From DASZBX01 sp035943635 (GTDB taxonomy: Bacteria > Actinomycetota > Actinomycetes > Streptomycetales > Catenulisporaceae): a stretch of DNA of 64,000 nt. Every line of letters begins with the position of its first letter. Positions within the stretch are counted from its first letter, which is position 1. Below, piece by piece: positions 41,023 to 49,084 of the stretch. The translations under genes were made by a program, and so were the position numbers. Below the pieces are notes generated by a model. The model was given only the letters and a program-made list of their open reading frames with translations, did not search any database and was not told the DNA's origin. Where the stretch lies: NCBI GenBank assembly GCA_035943635.1, contig DASZBX010000014.1, positions 1 to 64,000 of the forward strand, in the 5' to 3' direction.

Positions 41023-41583
41023 TCAGGCCGCAGCCGGCGGGTCCTCGCCGACCAGGCCGTCGACCGACTCCCGGATGAGGTCCGCGTGGCCGACGTGCCG
41101 CGCGTACTCCTCGATGACGTCGATCAGGATGCGGCGCAGGCTCGGCGACCGGCCGTCCGGGAAGACGAACTTGCCGATCTGGCCGAGGTCGCGTTCCACG
41201 GCCAGGGCCTGCTCGACCAGGGTGCGCGAGCGGGCCACCGCGTCCTGCCAGAGTGCCGCGAGCTCCTCGGGGCTGTCGTCGGCGGCCGTGCGCCACTCCC
41301 AGTCCGGGTCCTGGTCCCAGTCCACGGCGTCCCAGATCGGCAGGAGGCCGAGTCCGGAGAGCCGGCGGCCGAAGTAGTCGTCCTCGACCAGGGCCAGGTG
41401 TTTGAACAGCCCGCCGAGGGTGATCGCCGAGACGCCGACCGTGGCCCGCAGCCCGGCGGCGTCGAGCCCGCCGGCCTTCCAGGCGAAGGTCGCGCGCTGG
41501 CGGTCCAGCGAACCGAGCAGGGTGGCGATCTCGTCGCCCGCGACGGGCGGTTCCGGGTGGGCCTGCTTGTCCGTTTCGGTCAT
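41023..41583 (-). CDS. DinB/YfiT-fold protein (DUF664)
   Basis: 186 residues forming a DinB four-helix bundle with a predicted three-His metal site: FKHLALVEDDYF and EEYARHVGHADLIRE. The family includes thiol-dependent transferases using mycothiol or bacillithiol, so a detoxification role is possible but unproven. LGGLFKHLALVED and the C-terminal LIRESVDGLVGE are typical of DUF664. The ATG is at 41583. Convergent with the reductase gene, 29 bp apart. Confidence 0.87.
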   Translation of the reverse strand: MTETDKQAHPEPPVAGDEIATLLGSLDRQRATFAWKAGGLDAAGLRATVGVSAITLGGLFKHLALVEDDYFGRRLSGLGLLPIWDAVDWDQDPDWEWRTAADDSPEELAALWQDAVARSRTLVEQALAVERDLGQIGKFVFPDGRSPSLRRILIDVIEEYARHVGHADLIRESVDGLVGEDPPAAA

Positions 41584-41634
41584 GGCCGCAGACTCTACCG
41601 GGCGGGTCCGACGGTGGCCGGAGCCGCGCGACGG

Positions 41635-42051
41635 TCAGGCCGGGCCGAGCGGCGATCCGGTCGGATCCGCCGGACCGGCCGCGAGCAGCCCGCACTGGTC
41701 GAAATTGAGGCAGCCGCAGGCCAGGCAGGCCGCCACGGCGTCCCGCAGGGCCTGGGTCTGGGCGATGAAGCGGTCCAGTTCCGGGAGCTTGCGCTCGGCC
41801 ATCGCCCGCCACTGCCGGGTCGCGCCGCGGCCCGGGTCGCCGTCGAGCAGCACCCTGATCTCGGCCAGGGTGAAGCCCGCGCGCTGCGCCATCCGGATCA
41901 CGGCCACCCGGCGCGCCGTGCCCGCCGGCCAGACCCGGCGTCCGCCCTCCCGCCGTGCGCCCGGCAGCAGCCCGACGCTCTCGTAGTAGCGCAGGGCCGA
42001 GGCCCGCATCCGGACCTGCCGCGCCAGTTCTCCGATGGCCACATACCGCAC
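41635..42051 (-). CDS. MerR-family regulator with SoxR-type cysteine cluster
   Basis: 138 residues. The winged HTH (IGELARQVRMRASALRYYES) is followed by the MerR linker helix (RQWRAMAERKLPELDRFIAQ). The C-terminal region holds Cys109, 112, 114 and 120, spaced C-x2-C-x-C-x5-C, the [2Fe-2S] ligand pattern of SoxR (CIGCGCLSxxxC). It should be redox-sensing. The GTG at 42051 has CAGGAG upstream. It diverges from an MFS gene across a perfect CAAG/CTTG palindrome like SoxR boxes. Confidence 0.85.
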   Translation of the reverse strand: MRYVAIGELARQVRMRASALRYYESVGLLPGARREGGRRVWPAGTARRVAVIRMAQRAGFTLAEIRVLLDGDPGRGATRQWRAMAERKLPELDRFIAQTQALRDAVAACLACGCLNFDQCGLLAAGPADPTGSPLGPA

Positions 42052-42069
42052 TGAGCACTCCTGCTTGAC

Positions 42070-42085
42070 TTCAAGCGCGCTTGAA
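42070..42085. promoter_or_regulatory. SoxR/MerR-type operator
   Basis: TTCAAGCGCGCTTGAA, a perfect 16-bp palindrome in the 50-bp gap between the regulator (42051) and MFS (42102) starts. The CAAG-N4-CTTG core is that of SoxR boxes. TTGACT at 42065-42070 could be the -35 it overlaps. Confidence 0.8.
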
Positions 42086-42101
42086 CCGCGAGCCTGCAAC
42101 C

Positions 42102-43415
42102 ATGATGCCAGTTCAGCTGAAGCGCTTGATTCCGGGGCAGTACCGGGGCTTGGCCGAGTACCGGGGGTTTCGTCGGCTGCTGCCCGCGTTGGCGGTCTGC
42201 GATCTGGGCGACGGGATGAGCGTGGTCGCGATCGCCTGGCTGGCGCTGCGGATCGCGGGGAGAAGGACGGGGAGCGGGTCGGGTGTGGCCGGGGGGACGT
42301 TGGTGGGTGCGGCGGTGGCTGCGTATGTGCTGCCGGGCGCGGTTGGGGCGCTGGTGTTGGGGCGGTGGCTTCGGGCGGCTCCGGCTCGGCGGCTTGTGGC
42401 GGCGAATGCCTTGCTGCGCGCGGTTTTTCTGGGGTGCATTCCGGTTGCTTCGGCGTGTGGTCTGCTGCATCCGGTGGTCTATGTCGCGCTGCTCGGGGGT
42501 TCGTCGCTCCTGGCTGCGTGGGGGGATGCGGGTACTTATGCGCTCGTGGTGGATCTGGTCCCGGCGGGGCAACGGTTGGCGGCCAACGCGTTGATCAGTA
42601 CCAGTACATGGGTTTCGACCATCGTCGGACCGGCCGTGGCCGGGGTGTTGGCCTGGATCGTCGGTCCGGTGTGGATCATCGGGGTCGACGCTTTGTCGTT
42701 CGTGGTGCTGGCTGTGCAGGTGTCGCGGCTCTTTTCGCCGGGACTGCGAACGTCCCCAGCCGAGTTGGTCGAGTCTGCCGAACCGGTCGAACCGGTCGAG
42801 ACCGGCCGCAATCTGAGAATGCTGCTACACGCGCCGGAACTGCTCGGCCTGCTCGCCATCACCTGGTTCTTCAATTTCTTCTACGGGCCGGTGGAATCCG
42901 CGCTGCCGCTGTTCGTCGCCGACGACCTGCATTCCGGCGCCGGGATGCTGGGTTTGTACTGGACGGTGTTCAGCGTCGGGGGAGTGCTCGGCGCGATGGC
43001 GGCCGGGCGGCTGCGTCGGCGTACTCTGTGGATCGTCCTGGTCGGCATCATCGCAGGCCACGGATTGGCCCTGCTGCCGTTCGGATTCCCCTTGCCCGCC
43101 ACGCATTCCGCGGCCGCGGCCACCGGCGACATCGCCGTAACCCTGGCCGGATTCGCCATCGCAGGGCTCGTTTACGGTCCCTACAGTGCCCTGTCGTTCA
43201 ACCTCTTCCAGGAACGTACCCCGCCCGCCGCGCTGACCACAGTCCTCGCTGCCCGCGGCGCCATACTCCTGACCGCCGCCCCGGTAGGCGCAGCCCTCGG
43301 CGGCCCGCTCAGCGTAGCCTTCGGCCCCCGAATGGTCCTGGCCGGCTCCGGAATCGCCACCCTCGCCCTCGCCGCAGCCTCCGCCGTCACGATCACGGTC
43401 CTGCGACGATCATGA
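42102..43415 (+). CDS. MFS transporter
   Basis: 437 residues with about 11-12 membrane helices, of the MFS_3-like (EntS/MefA) type. The DGMSVVAIAWLALRIAG start and the pattern of helices support this. A hydrophilic loop (LVESAEPVEPVETGRNLRML) lies in the middle. It probably exports a drug or redox-active metabolite, given its divergent SoxR-like regulator. The ATG at 42102 is used; there is no clear ribosome binding site. The first 600 bp have many non-preferred GGT, GTG and TTG codons, unlike the neighbours. Its end overlaps RloB by 23 bp, convergent. Confidence 0.85.
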   Translation: MMPVQLKRLIPGQYRGLAEYRGFRRLLPALAVCDLGDGMSVVAIAWLALRIAGRRTGSGSGVAGGTLVGAAVAAYVLPGAVGALVLGRWLRAAPARRLVAANALLRAVFLGCIPVASACGLLHPVVYVALLGGSSLLAAWGDAGTYALVVDLVPAGQRLAANALISTSTWVSTIVGPAVAGVLAWIVGPVWIIGVDALSFVVLAVQVSRLFSPGLRTSPAELVESAEPVEPVETGRNLRMLLHAPELLGLLAITWFFNFFYGPVESALPLFVADDLHSGAGMLGLYWTVFSVGGVLGAMAAGRLRRRTLWIVLVGIIAGHGLALLPFGFPLPATHSAAAATGDIAVTLAGFAIAGLVYGPYSALSFNLFQERTPPAALTTVLAARGAILLTAAPVGAALGGPLSVAFGPRMVLAGSGIATLALAAASAVTITVLRRS

Positions 43416-44034
43416 CCGCGCCGCCCGCTCGCCGCCAGCGATGCAGCTCCACCAGCACGCCGACCAGATTGTGAACGCTGGTCCAGGGATTGCGCGCGAT
43501 GACGTCGTCCGGGTGGTCCGTCATCTGGCGCGCATCGAGCTTCGCCGCCCGGTCGATCGCCGACCGATGGGCCGGCCAGGTGGCGGCGAAGTCGAAATCC
43601 TTGTCGCTGTACCGACCCGGGTACGCCTTGATCTTCTTGCGGACGACGGCGTTGTCCAGGTAGGCGGTCCAATCCTTGAAGTGCAGCAGCAGCCAGAACT
43701 CGAAGCAGGGGTTGGAGACCGCGCACCGGACGCCCAGCTCCTCGGCCAGCTTCAGCGCGGTGTTGAGATTGGCATGTGGCGTCGGCGCCTCCACATCGAA
43801 GACGGCCCAGACCTGGTCGAAATCCTTAGCTTTGGCGCTGGCCGCCTTCACGACGCTCACTGGGTCCGACCCGATGCCGGTGACCAGAATCCGGGTGGTC
43901 GCGAGGCGCAGGTCCTTCCGGATGCCCTCGAAGCAGACGCATTCGGTTACCGCGCCCTCGCAGACGATTGCGATGGTCGGTGCCGCGGTCGCGTTGCCGG
44001 GCTTCCGGGCCAGGCTCTTGTTCTTACCCTTCAT
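43393..44034 (-). CDS. rloB: RloB-like protein (toprim-type defence nuclease partner)
   Basis: 213 residues. It resembles RloB/AbiLii proteins encoded beside AAA15 ATPases. A short basic N-terminus leads to IAIVCEGAVTECVCFEGIRK, with toprim-like E-G-x-T-E, then DQVWAVFDVEAPTPHANLNT with the acidic D-x-E pair. Next comes CAVSNPCFEFWLLLHFKDW, the highly conserved RloB block. This points to a metal-dependent nuclease activated by the partner. It starts 11 bp inside the RloA end, so they are coupled. The C-terminus overlaps the MFS gene. Confidence 0.85.
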   Translation of the reverse strand: MKGKNKSLARKPGNATAAPTIAIVCEGAVTECVCFEGIRKDLRLATTRILVTGIGSDPVSVVKAASAKAKDFDQVWAVFDVEAPTPHANLNTALKLAEELGVRCAVSNPCFEFWLLLHFKDWTAYLDNAVVRKKIKAYPGRYSDKDFDFAATWPAHRSAIDRAAKLDARQMTDHPDDVIARNPWTSVHNLVGVLVELHRWRRAGGAVMIVAGP

Positions 44035-45304
44035 GCCGGGCGGCGTTCTCGGCGAATTCGGGCAGCAGGTCCTGGTCGAAGAACGGCACCGCGCCGTAGC
44101 GGCCCTGGAGGTAACGGCCTTCGACGTCGTCGACTCCGTCGCGCACCCGGCCGTACTCGGTGAGCGGGTAGACCTTGGTCGCGCCGGTGCGGCCCTTTTC
44201 GGTCAGGCAGACTTGATCGCGCCGCAGCCTGTGCTCTACCTGTTTGCCGAGCAGGCTCACGTCGTGCCCGCAGAAGATCAGCTGTGCGCCGTGCGGATTC
44301 GTCTGCGGGGTCTGGAAGAGTCCGAGAAGTTGCGCGGTCAACGAAGGGTGCAGATCCACGCCGAGGTCGTCGACGACCATGATGGTGCCGGAACTCAGGC
44401 AGCTCGATGCCCGGAGCGCGAGGTGCGCCCAGGTCTGGGTTCCGGACGACTCCCAGCTCCAGGGCAGCGGCTCGCCGCCGCTGTCGTTCTCGGCGCGGTG
44501 GACTAGTTCCGGCCGGGGACCGGCTAAGCCGTCTGGGGCGCCGCCGCGGCCGTCGGAACGCCGGATGCGTTCCATGCTCCGGCGACTGCGTGCACTGAGT
44601 CCCAGCTCTGATTCGTCTCGTTCGACCATCGCCATGCCGACGATCCCGATGTCGGCGTAGCGCAGGAGGCTCAGGACCTCGTCGTCGAAGGGCTTCGACG
44701 GCGGGAAGGGATCGTGGCGCACCTGGCTCCAGGTGCCGAACCAGGCGGCCACGGCTCGGAGCCGAGGATGGTTGAGCGTGGCCGCGGTGGACAGGAACAG
44801 GCAGTTCTCCCGCATCGATTCGGCGATCACGGCCTTCTGGCCGCCGAGACTCGAACCGAACTCCACGGCGTCGCCGTCCCGTTCGAACAGCGTTGCCTGC
44901 CTGCCTCTGGGCCAGGTGTAGAGCCACTCCTCGTGGACGCGCGAGTCGTCGAGGCTGAAGCCGTATTCGTGGCGGACCCCGCCCGTGACGAATTCGAAGA
45001 CGAATCGGCTGGGCCTGGCGCGACTGACGTCGTCCAGGCGGAAAGGCCGGCGCGGGATCGACTCCTCCGGCAGCCAGAACTGCTGCGACTCGATCACGGC
45101 CGAGGTGGCGAACGCGATCGCCTTGATCACCGCGGACTTCCCCGAACCGTTGGGCCCGAAGATGCCGACGGCGGGCAGTACCTTGAGCTTGGACTGCGGC
45201 ACGTCGAACACGGCCAGGTCGGGATGCTCGTCGAGCGCCACCATGCTCAACTCCTGCTCGTCCCGGAGCGAGGAGAAGTTCTGGGCGCTGAAGCGGAGAA
45301 GCAT
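44024..45304 (-). CDS. rloA: RloA-like AAA15-family ATPase
   Basis: 426 residues. An ABC/SMC-like ATPase of the OLD/RecF type found in RloAB/AbiL anti-phage systems. It starts MLLRFSAQNFSSLRDEQELS. The Walker A is GIFGPNGSGKSAVI (residues 48-61). A central region is followed by SSGTIMVVDDLGVDLHPSL as Walker B, where the usual D-E is D-D, and FCGHDVSLLGK as the switch His region. The ATG at 45304 has TTTGGAG upstream. A good promoter lies 41 nt before it, so rloA-rloB is an independent operon downstream of the mannosyltransferase gene. Confidence 0.87.
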   Translation of the reverse strand: MLLRFSAQNFSSLRDEQELSMVALDEHPDLAVFDVPQSKLKVLPAVGIFGPNGSGKSAVIKAIAFATSAVIESQQFWLPEESIPRRPFRLDDVSRARPSRFVFEFVTGGVRHEYGFSLDDSRVHEEWLYTWPRGRQATLFERDGDAVEFGSSLGGQKAVIAESMRENCLFLSTAATLNHPRLRAVAAWFGTWSQVRHDPFPPSKPFDDEVLSLLRYADIGIVGMAMVERDESELGLSARSRRSMERIRRSDGRGGAPDGLAGPRPELVHRAENDSGGEPLPWSWESSGTQTWAHLALRASSCLSSGTIMVVDDLGVDLHPSLTAQLLGLFQTPQTNPHGAQLIFCGHDVSLLGKQVEHRLRRDQVCLTEKGRTGATKVYPLTEYGRVRDGVDDVEGRYLQGRYGAVPFFDQDLLPEFAENAARHEG

Positions 45305-45344
45305 GATGGCTCCAAAGGCTCGGCTTCCCAGAAGATGCCCGACG

Positions 45345-45373
45345 AGCCTAATTTTAATCGGCGATATCGTCAA
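45345..45373 (-). promoter_or_regulatory. Promoter of the rloA-rloB operon
   Basis: On the minus strand TTGACG (45373-45368), a 17-bp spacer and TAGGCT (45350-45345), ending 40 nt before the rloA ATG. It is the clearest sigma-70-type promoter in the window. The region is A/T-rich. An inverted pair TTTTAATCGG / CCGATTAAAA (45352-45361, 45389-45398) overlaps the spacer and the upstream side and may bind a repressor. Confidence 0.7.
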
Positions 45374-45407
45374 TTTATGACGCTAGCACCGATTAAAAAT
45401 CTAGGAG

Positions 45408-47258
45408 TCACGAAGCCTGATCCGGTACGGCTTGATACGGCGGTCGGGTCGGGTCGGGGTTGGCGGCGATCGGCCCGCGGGTGGGGGCGGGCGCGGAGGC
45501 CGGGGACGGCTCGGCGGCGGGCTTCGCCTTCGAGACGAGCGTGACGGGTTCGTCGGCGCGGGCGGGGGAGCGGTCTGGGGCAGTGCGCCACAGGGCGCGG
45601 GCGGCCTGCCAGGTTGCGGCGAGCAGGATCAGGTTGCGGGCGGCTACCAGCAGGGCGACCCACAGGCTGCCGGCGACCAGGCGGGGGAACAGCCAGGGGA
45701 ACTCGATCTGGGTGACGGCGATCGCGGCCAGCAACAGGCGGCACTGGCGGGCCAGTACGGTGCCGTTGCGGCCCAGCGGGGTCAGCGTCAGGCACAGGGC
45801 GATCAGGCCGGTCACCCAGACGAGGTACTGCGGGCTGAGCACGCGGCTGGTGATGATGGTGATCAGGACCGCTACCAACCCGGAGTCGTAGTACATGCCG
45901 GTGGACCAATGCCCGGGGACCAGTGCGGCCCGGCGCCGCCAGGCGAGCAGCCAGACCAGGCCGGCCACGGTCAGCAGCACGCAGCCGCGTGAGACCAGCG
46001 CCACACCCGGGCCGGTGATCTGGAACGCCCCGTACGCATGGGTGATCTTGCCGGGGTAGCCGAAGTGCCGGGCGACCAGGAACGGTGCGGCCAGGACGGA
46101 TTCGATCTCCAGGCCGCGGTCGCCCTGTTCGCGCAGGAAGCCCAGGGCGCCGGGCAGTGCGGCCATCAGGGCCAGGGTCGGCAGCAGCGCGCCGAGGACC
46201 GTCCAGAGCAGCGCGCGGCGGCCGTCGGCGCGCTTCGGCAGGCCGAGGACGAGTACCACCGGCCACGCCTTCATCATCGTGCCCACGCCGATGGCGAAGC
46301 CGCGGCGGCGCCACGTGCTCGCGGTGGTACGCCCAACGACCACCATGCCGAGGGTGGCGATCATGGTGACGCAGATGTCGTACCGGCACAGCACGAGCGG
46401 GCCCAGGGCCAAGACGGCCGCGAGATAGGCCCAGGCGCCGGTGTAGTCGACCTTCAACTTGGTGGGGACGGGGGCGGGCGTAGCAGCAGCCGCGGTGTCG
46501 GTGGCGGCTGTGGACGTAGCGGCGGTAGCACCGGCAGCTTTCGGAGTAGCGGCGTTAGCGGTAGTAGGGGAGGTGCCAGCAGCAGCGGCAGCAGAGCCGT
46601 CGGCAAGAGAAGCGCTAGAACGCGCAGCCCCCGCCTCCCCAGCAGCCCGAACAGCATCAGCGACACCGGCGTTATAAGCCTCGGTCGGAAGCCAGTCGCT
46701 GGGGCGTCCGGTCCGGGCGACCCGCCAGGAGTACCCGAACTGGCCCGGCTCGCCGAACCGGCCGACCTGCCCGGATTGCCCCGCCTTCGACTCAGTCTGC
46801 CGGGCGGGCACCGCGAGCCTGGCCAATCCGGTCGACCCCGCGAGCCCGGCCGGCATGGCCAGACCGACCTGCTCGGTCCGTGCCACGCGCTCCGCAGTGC
46901 GCCGACAGGAAGCCAGCACCAGCGCGAACACCACGAAATCTGACACCAGAGCCATGAAATAGAACGCCGAGTAGTAACTCAGCCCGGTCGCCCACCGCAC
47001 CATCCGCGGCAGCACCATGAACACCGCGGCCCCCGGCGGGTACTGCCACTGCGGGTCGTGCCGGGGGAAATGGCCGTGCGCGAAGACCAGTGACCACTTG
47101 TTGTACGTCTGCACATCGCCGACCAGCGACCCGTGATCGATATAAGGAATGGCGCCGTACAGGAACAACACCAACACCACATGAATCACCAACCAGGTGA
47201 TCAGCAGGGGTCGGGCTGAGCGTAGCTGCTCGCGGCTGATCCGGGGACGAACAGACAT
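45408..47258 (-). CDS. GT87-family polyprenyl-phosphate mannosyltransferase-like protein
   Basis: 616 residues, a GT-C membrane glycosyltransferase of the DUF2029/GT87 type with about ten helices. The first loop has the catalytic-type acidic residue region GDVQTYNKWSLVF and HDPQWQYPPGAAVF. From memory the mycobacterial relative near pimB is Rv2181 (alpha-1,2-mannosyltransferase for lipomannan), so lipoglycan branching is a likely role. Between helices, residues 121-270 form a long Ala/Thr/Gly/Pro-rich cytoplasmic linker not usual in the family. The C-terminus is a Pro/Ala-rich tail. The ATG at 47258 diverges from pimB by 54 bp. Confidence 0.8.
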   Translation of the reverse strand: MSVRPRISREQLRSARPLLITWLVIHVVLVLFLYGAIPYIDHGSLVGDVQTYNKWSLVFAHGHFPRHDPQWQYPPGAAVFMVLPRMVRWATGLSYYSAFYFMALVSDFVVFALVLASCRRTAERVARTEQVGLAMPAGLAGSTGLARLAVPARQTESKAGQSGQVGRFGEPGQFGYSWRVARTGRPSDWLPTEAYNAGVADAVRAAGEAGAARSSASLADGSAAAAAGTSPTTANAATPKAAGATAATSTAATDTAAAATPAPVPTKLKVDYTGAWAYLAAVLALGPLVLCRYDICVTMIATLGMVVVGRTTASTWRRRGFAIGVGTMMKAWPVVLVLGLPKRADGRRALLWTVLGALLPTLALMAALPGALGFLREQGDRGLEIESVLAAPFLVARHFGYPGKITHAYGAFQITGPGVALVSRGCVLLTVAGLVWLLAWRRRAALVPGHWSTGMYYDSGLVAVLITIITSRVLSPQYLVWVTGLIALCLTLTPLGRNGTVLARQCRLLLAAIAVTQIEFPWLFPRLVAGSLWVALLVAARNLILLAATWQAARALWRTAPDRSPARADEPVTLVSKAKPAAEPSPASAPAPTRGPIAANPDPTRPPYQAVPDQAS

Positions 47259-47312
47259 GGTGCAGGTATCCCGCTTTCGCTGTGGACCTGGTTGATCTGA
47301 GATCGTGGGTGC

Positions 47313-48506
47313 ATGGTTCGCACGCTGGTCGTTACAAACGACTATCCCCCACGCCCCGGTGGTATCCAGGAGTTCGTTCAGGCGATGGTGGAGGGATTCA
47401 CTCCATCGGACGTAGTCGTCTACGCATCGACCTGGCGTGGGCGGGCCGACGAGTGCCAGAAATACGACGCAGCGCACCCGTACACGACCATTCGCGACCG
47501 GACCTCGGTGATGGTGCCCGAGCCCCGGATCGTGCGCCGGGCCGCCGAGATCGCCCGGGCCGAGGGCTGCACCCGGGTCTGGTTCGGCGCCGCGGCGCCG
47601 CTCGGGCTGATGGGCGGGGCGCTGCGCCGGGCCGGGGCCGAACGGCTGGTCGCCACCAGCCACGGGCACGAGGCCGGCTGGGCGCAGCTGCCCGGGGCGC
47701 GCCGGCTGCTGCGCCGGATCGGCGAGAACGTGGACGTGGTCACCTATCTGAGCGAGTACCAGCGCAAGAAGCTCGGCGCCGTGTTCACCCCGGCCGCCGC
47801 CGCGCGGATGACGCAGCTCGCGCCCGGGGTCGAAGTGACCCGGTTCCGGCCCGAGCTGCGCGGATCGGCGCAGGTCGAGGAGCTCAAGCAGAAGTACTCG
47901 GTGGCCGGGCGGCCGGTCGTGGTCTGCGTGTCCCGGCTGGTCCGGCGCAAGGGGCAGGACACTCTGATCCGGGCCTGGCCGCAGGTGCTGCGCGAGATCC
48001 CGGACGCCGCGCTGCTGATCGTCAGCGGCGGGCCGGACCGGGACCGGCTGCGCGGCCTGATCGAGCAGACCGGCGTGTCCGGCAGCGTCACCCTCACCGG
48101 CTCGGTGCCCTGGGCCGACCTGCCGCTCTACTTCGCCGCCGGGGACGTGTTCGCCATGCCCTGCCGCACCCGGCGCGGCGGCCTGGACGTCGAAGGGCTC
48201 GGCATCGTCTACCTGGAGGCCTCGGCCACCGGGCTGCCGGTCGTCGGCGGGGACTCCGGCGGTGCGCCGGACGCCGTGCTCGAGGGCCGGACCGGGTACA
48301 TCGTCGGCGGACGGGACCAGGACGAACGGGCCGCGGCCACCGCCCGGCGGATCATCACCCTGCTCGGCGACCCCGCGGCGGCGGCCGAGATGGGCGCGGC
48401 CGGGCGCGCCTGGGTGGAGGAACGCTGGCAGTGGCCGACCATCCAGCAGCGCTTCCAGGCGCTGCTCGCGGGTGAACCGGTCGACCGGGAGCAGTCGGCG
48501 CCCTGA
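47313..48506 (+). CDS. pimB: Phosphatidylinositol mannoside mannosyltransferase PimB
   Basis: 397 residues, a GT4-family GT-B enzyme. PimB adds the second mannose to phosphatidylinositol mannoside with GDP-mannose at the inner membrane face. Diagnostic blocks match mycobacterial PimB' as I recall it: LVVTNDYPPRPGGIQ, FGAAAPLGLM, SHGHEAGW, CVSRLVRRKGQDTLI, VFAMPCRTRRGGLDVEGLGI with the catalytic E-x7-E region, and GGDSGGAPDAV. The ATG at 47313 may be near-leaderless, as no ribosome binding site is seen. Divergent from the GT87 gene, the two together suggesting PIM/lipomannan synthesis. Confidence 0.92.
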   Translation: MVRTLVVTNDYPPRPGGIQEFVQAMVEGFTPSDVVVYASTWRGRADECQKYDAAHPYTTIRDRTSVMVPEPRIVRRAAEIARAEGCTRVWFGAAAPLGLMGGALRRAGAERLVATSHGHEAGWAQLPGARRLLRRIGENVDVVTYLSEYQRKKLGAVFTPAAAARMTQLAPGVEVTRFRPELRGSAQVEELKQKYSVAGRPVVVCVSRLVRRKGQDTLIRAWPQVLREIPDAALLIVSGGPDRDRLRGLIEQTGVSGSVTLTGSVPWADLPLYFAAGDVFAMPCRTRRGGLDVEGLGIVYLEASATGLPVVGGDSGGAPDAVLEGRTGYIVGGRDQDERAAATARRIITLLGDPAAAAEMGAAGRAWVEERWQWPTIQQRFQALLAGEPVDREQSAP

Positions 48507-48512
48507 GCCGGA

Positions 48513-48599
48513 CTACCTGCCGGCAGCCGACTCGGCGGGCAGCAGCACTAGCTTGCCCCGGGCGTGGCCGCTCTGGCTGATCTCGAGCGCGGTGCGCCA
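48513..48599 (-). pseudogene. C-terminal remnant of an MDR oxidoreductase
   Basis: 28 codons, WRTALEISQSGHARGKLVLL then PAESAAGR and stop. The GHARGKLVL block is the usual C-terminus of NADPH quinone/alcohol reductases. Nothing of the enzyme's first 300 residues is present. It ends exactly where the plus-strand TetR remnant begins. Confidence 0.5.
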
Positions 48600-48601
48600 C
48601 T

Positions 48602-49030
48602 GTGCTCTTCGACGGCGAGACAGCCCTGCGCGAACTCCTGGTCGCCGGCGTCACCGAGGCCCCCGAAGACCTCGAACCCCTGCCCGCGCTGCTGTGGGCC
48701 TTCCGGACCGCCGTGCCGCTGCTGGAGGGCAATCGGCGCCTGTCCGAACCGCTGCGGCGGGTGATCATCGCCACCCCGGCCCTGCGCGAGCGGTCCCACG
48801 CGAAAATCGCCGTGCTGACCGAAGCCCTGGCCACCGCCCTGCGCGACCGCGGCACCCCGGAACCCGCCGCGTCGCTGGCGGCCCAGATCGGCATGGCCAC
48901 CTACAACCACATCGCCGCCCGGTGGTTCCAGCACACCGACGAGAGCCTGGACCAGCTCCTGCGCGACACCTTCGAAAGCCTGCACACGCTGACAGGGCCC
49001 TTGGCCACCGCGATGACCACCAAGCCATGA
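48602..49030 (+). pseudogene. TetR regulator C-terminal remnant
   Basis: 142 codons that look like the ligand-binding domain of a TetR regulator (LLWAFRTAVPLLEGNRRLSE, RRVIIATPALRERSHAK, ending FESLHTLTGPLATAM). There is no helix-turn-helix. The first codon is an internal GTG with no ribosome binding site. Together with the oxidoreductase fragment to its left, it suggests a divergent regulator/enzyme pair whose shared 5' region was deleted. Confidence 0.6.
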
Positions 49031-49059
49031 CCACGCGGCAACGCCAAGGGCCCTGTCAG
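48989..49059. terminator. Long inverted repeat over TetR-remnant end
   Basis: Perfect 17-bp arms CTGACAGGGCCCTTGGC / GCCAAGGGCCCTGTCAG with a 37-nt loop that contains the stop codon of the TetR remnant. It sits before the convergent fadD gene and is a likely fadD terminator. Confidence 0.6.
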
Positions 49060-49084
49060 CCTTCTACTTCCTGCGCCCTGCCGC

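Noticed and set aside
48989..49059. 17-bp inverted repeat as a third MITE family
   Set aside because: Its left arm is part of the TetR-remnant coding sequence, and there are no TA ends or other copies; a terminator explains it better.
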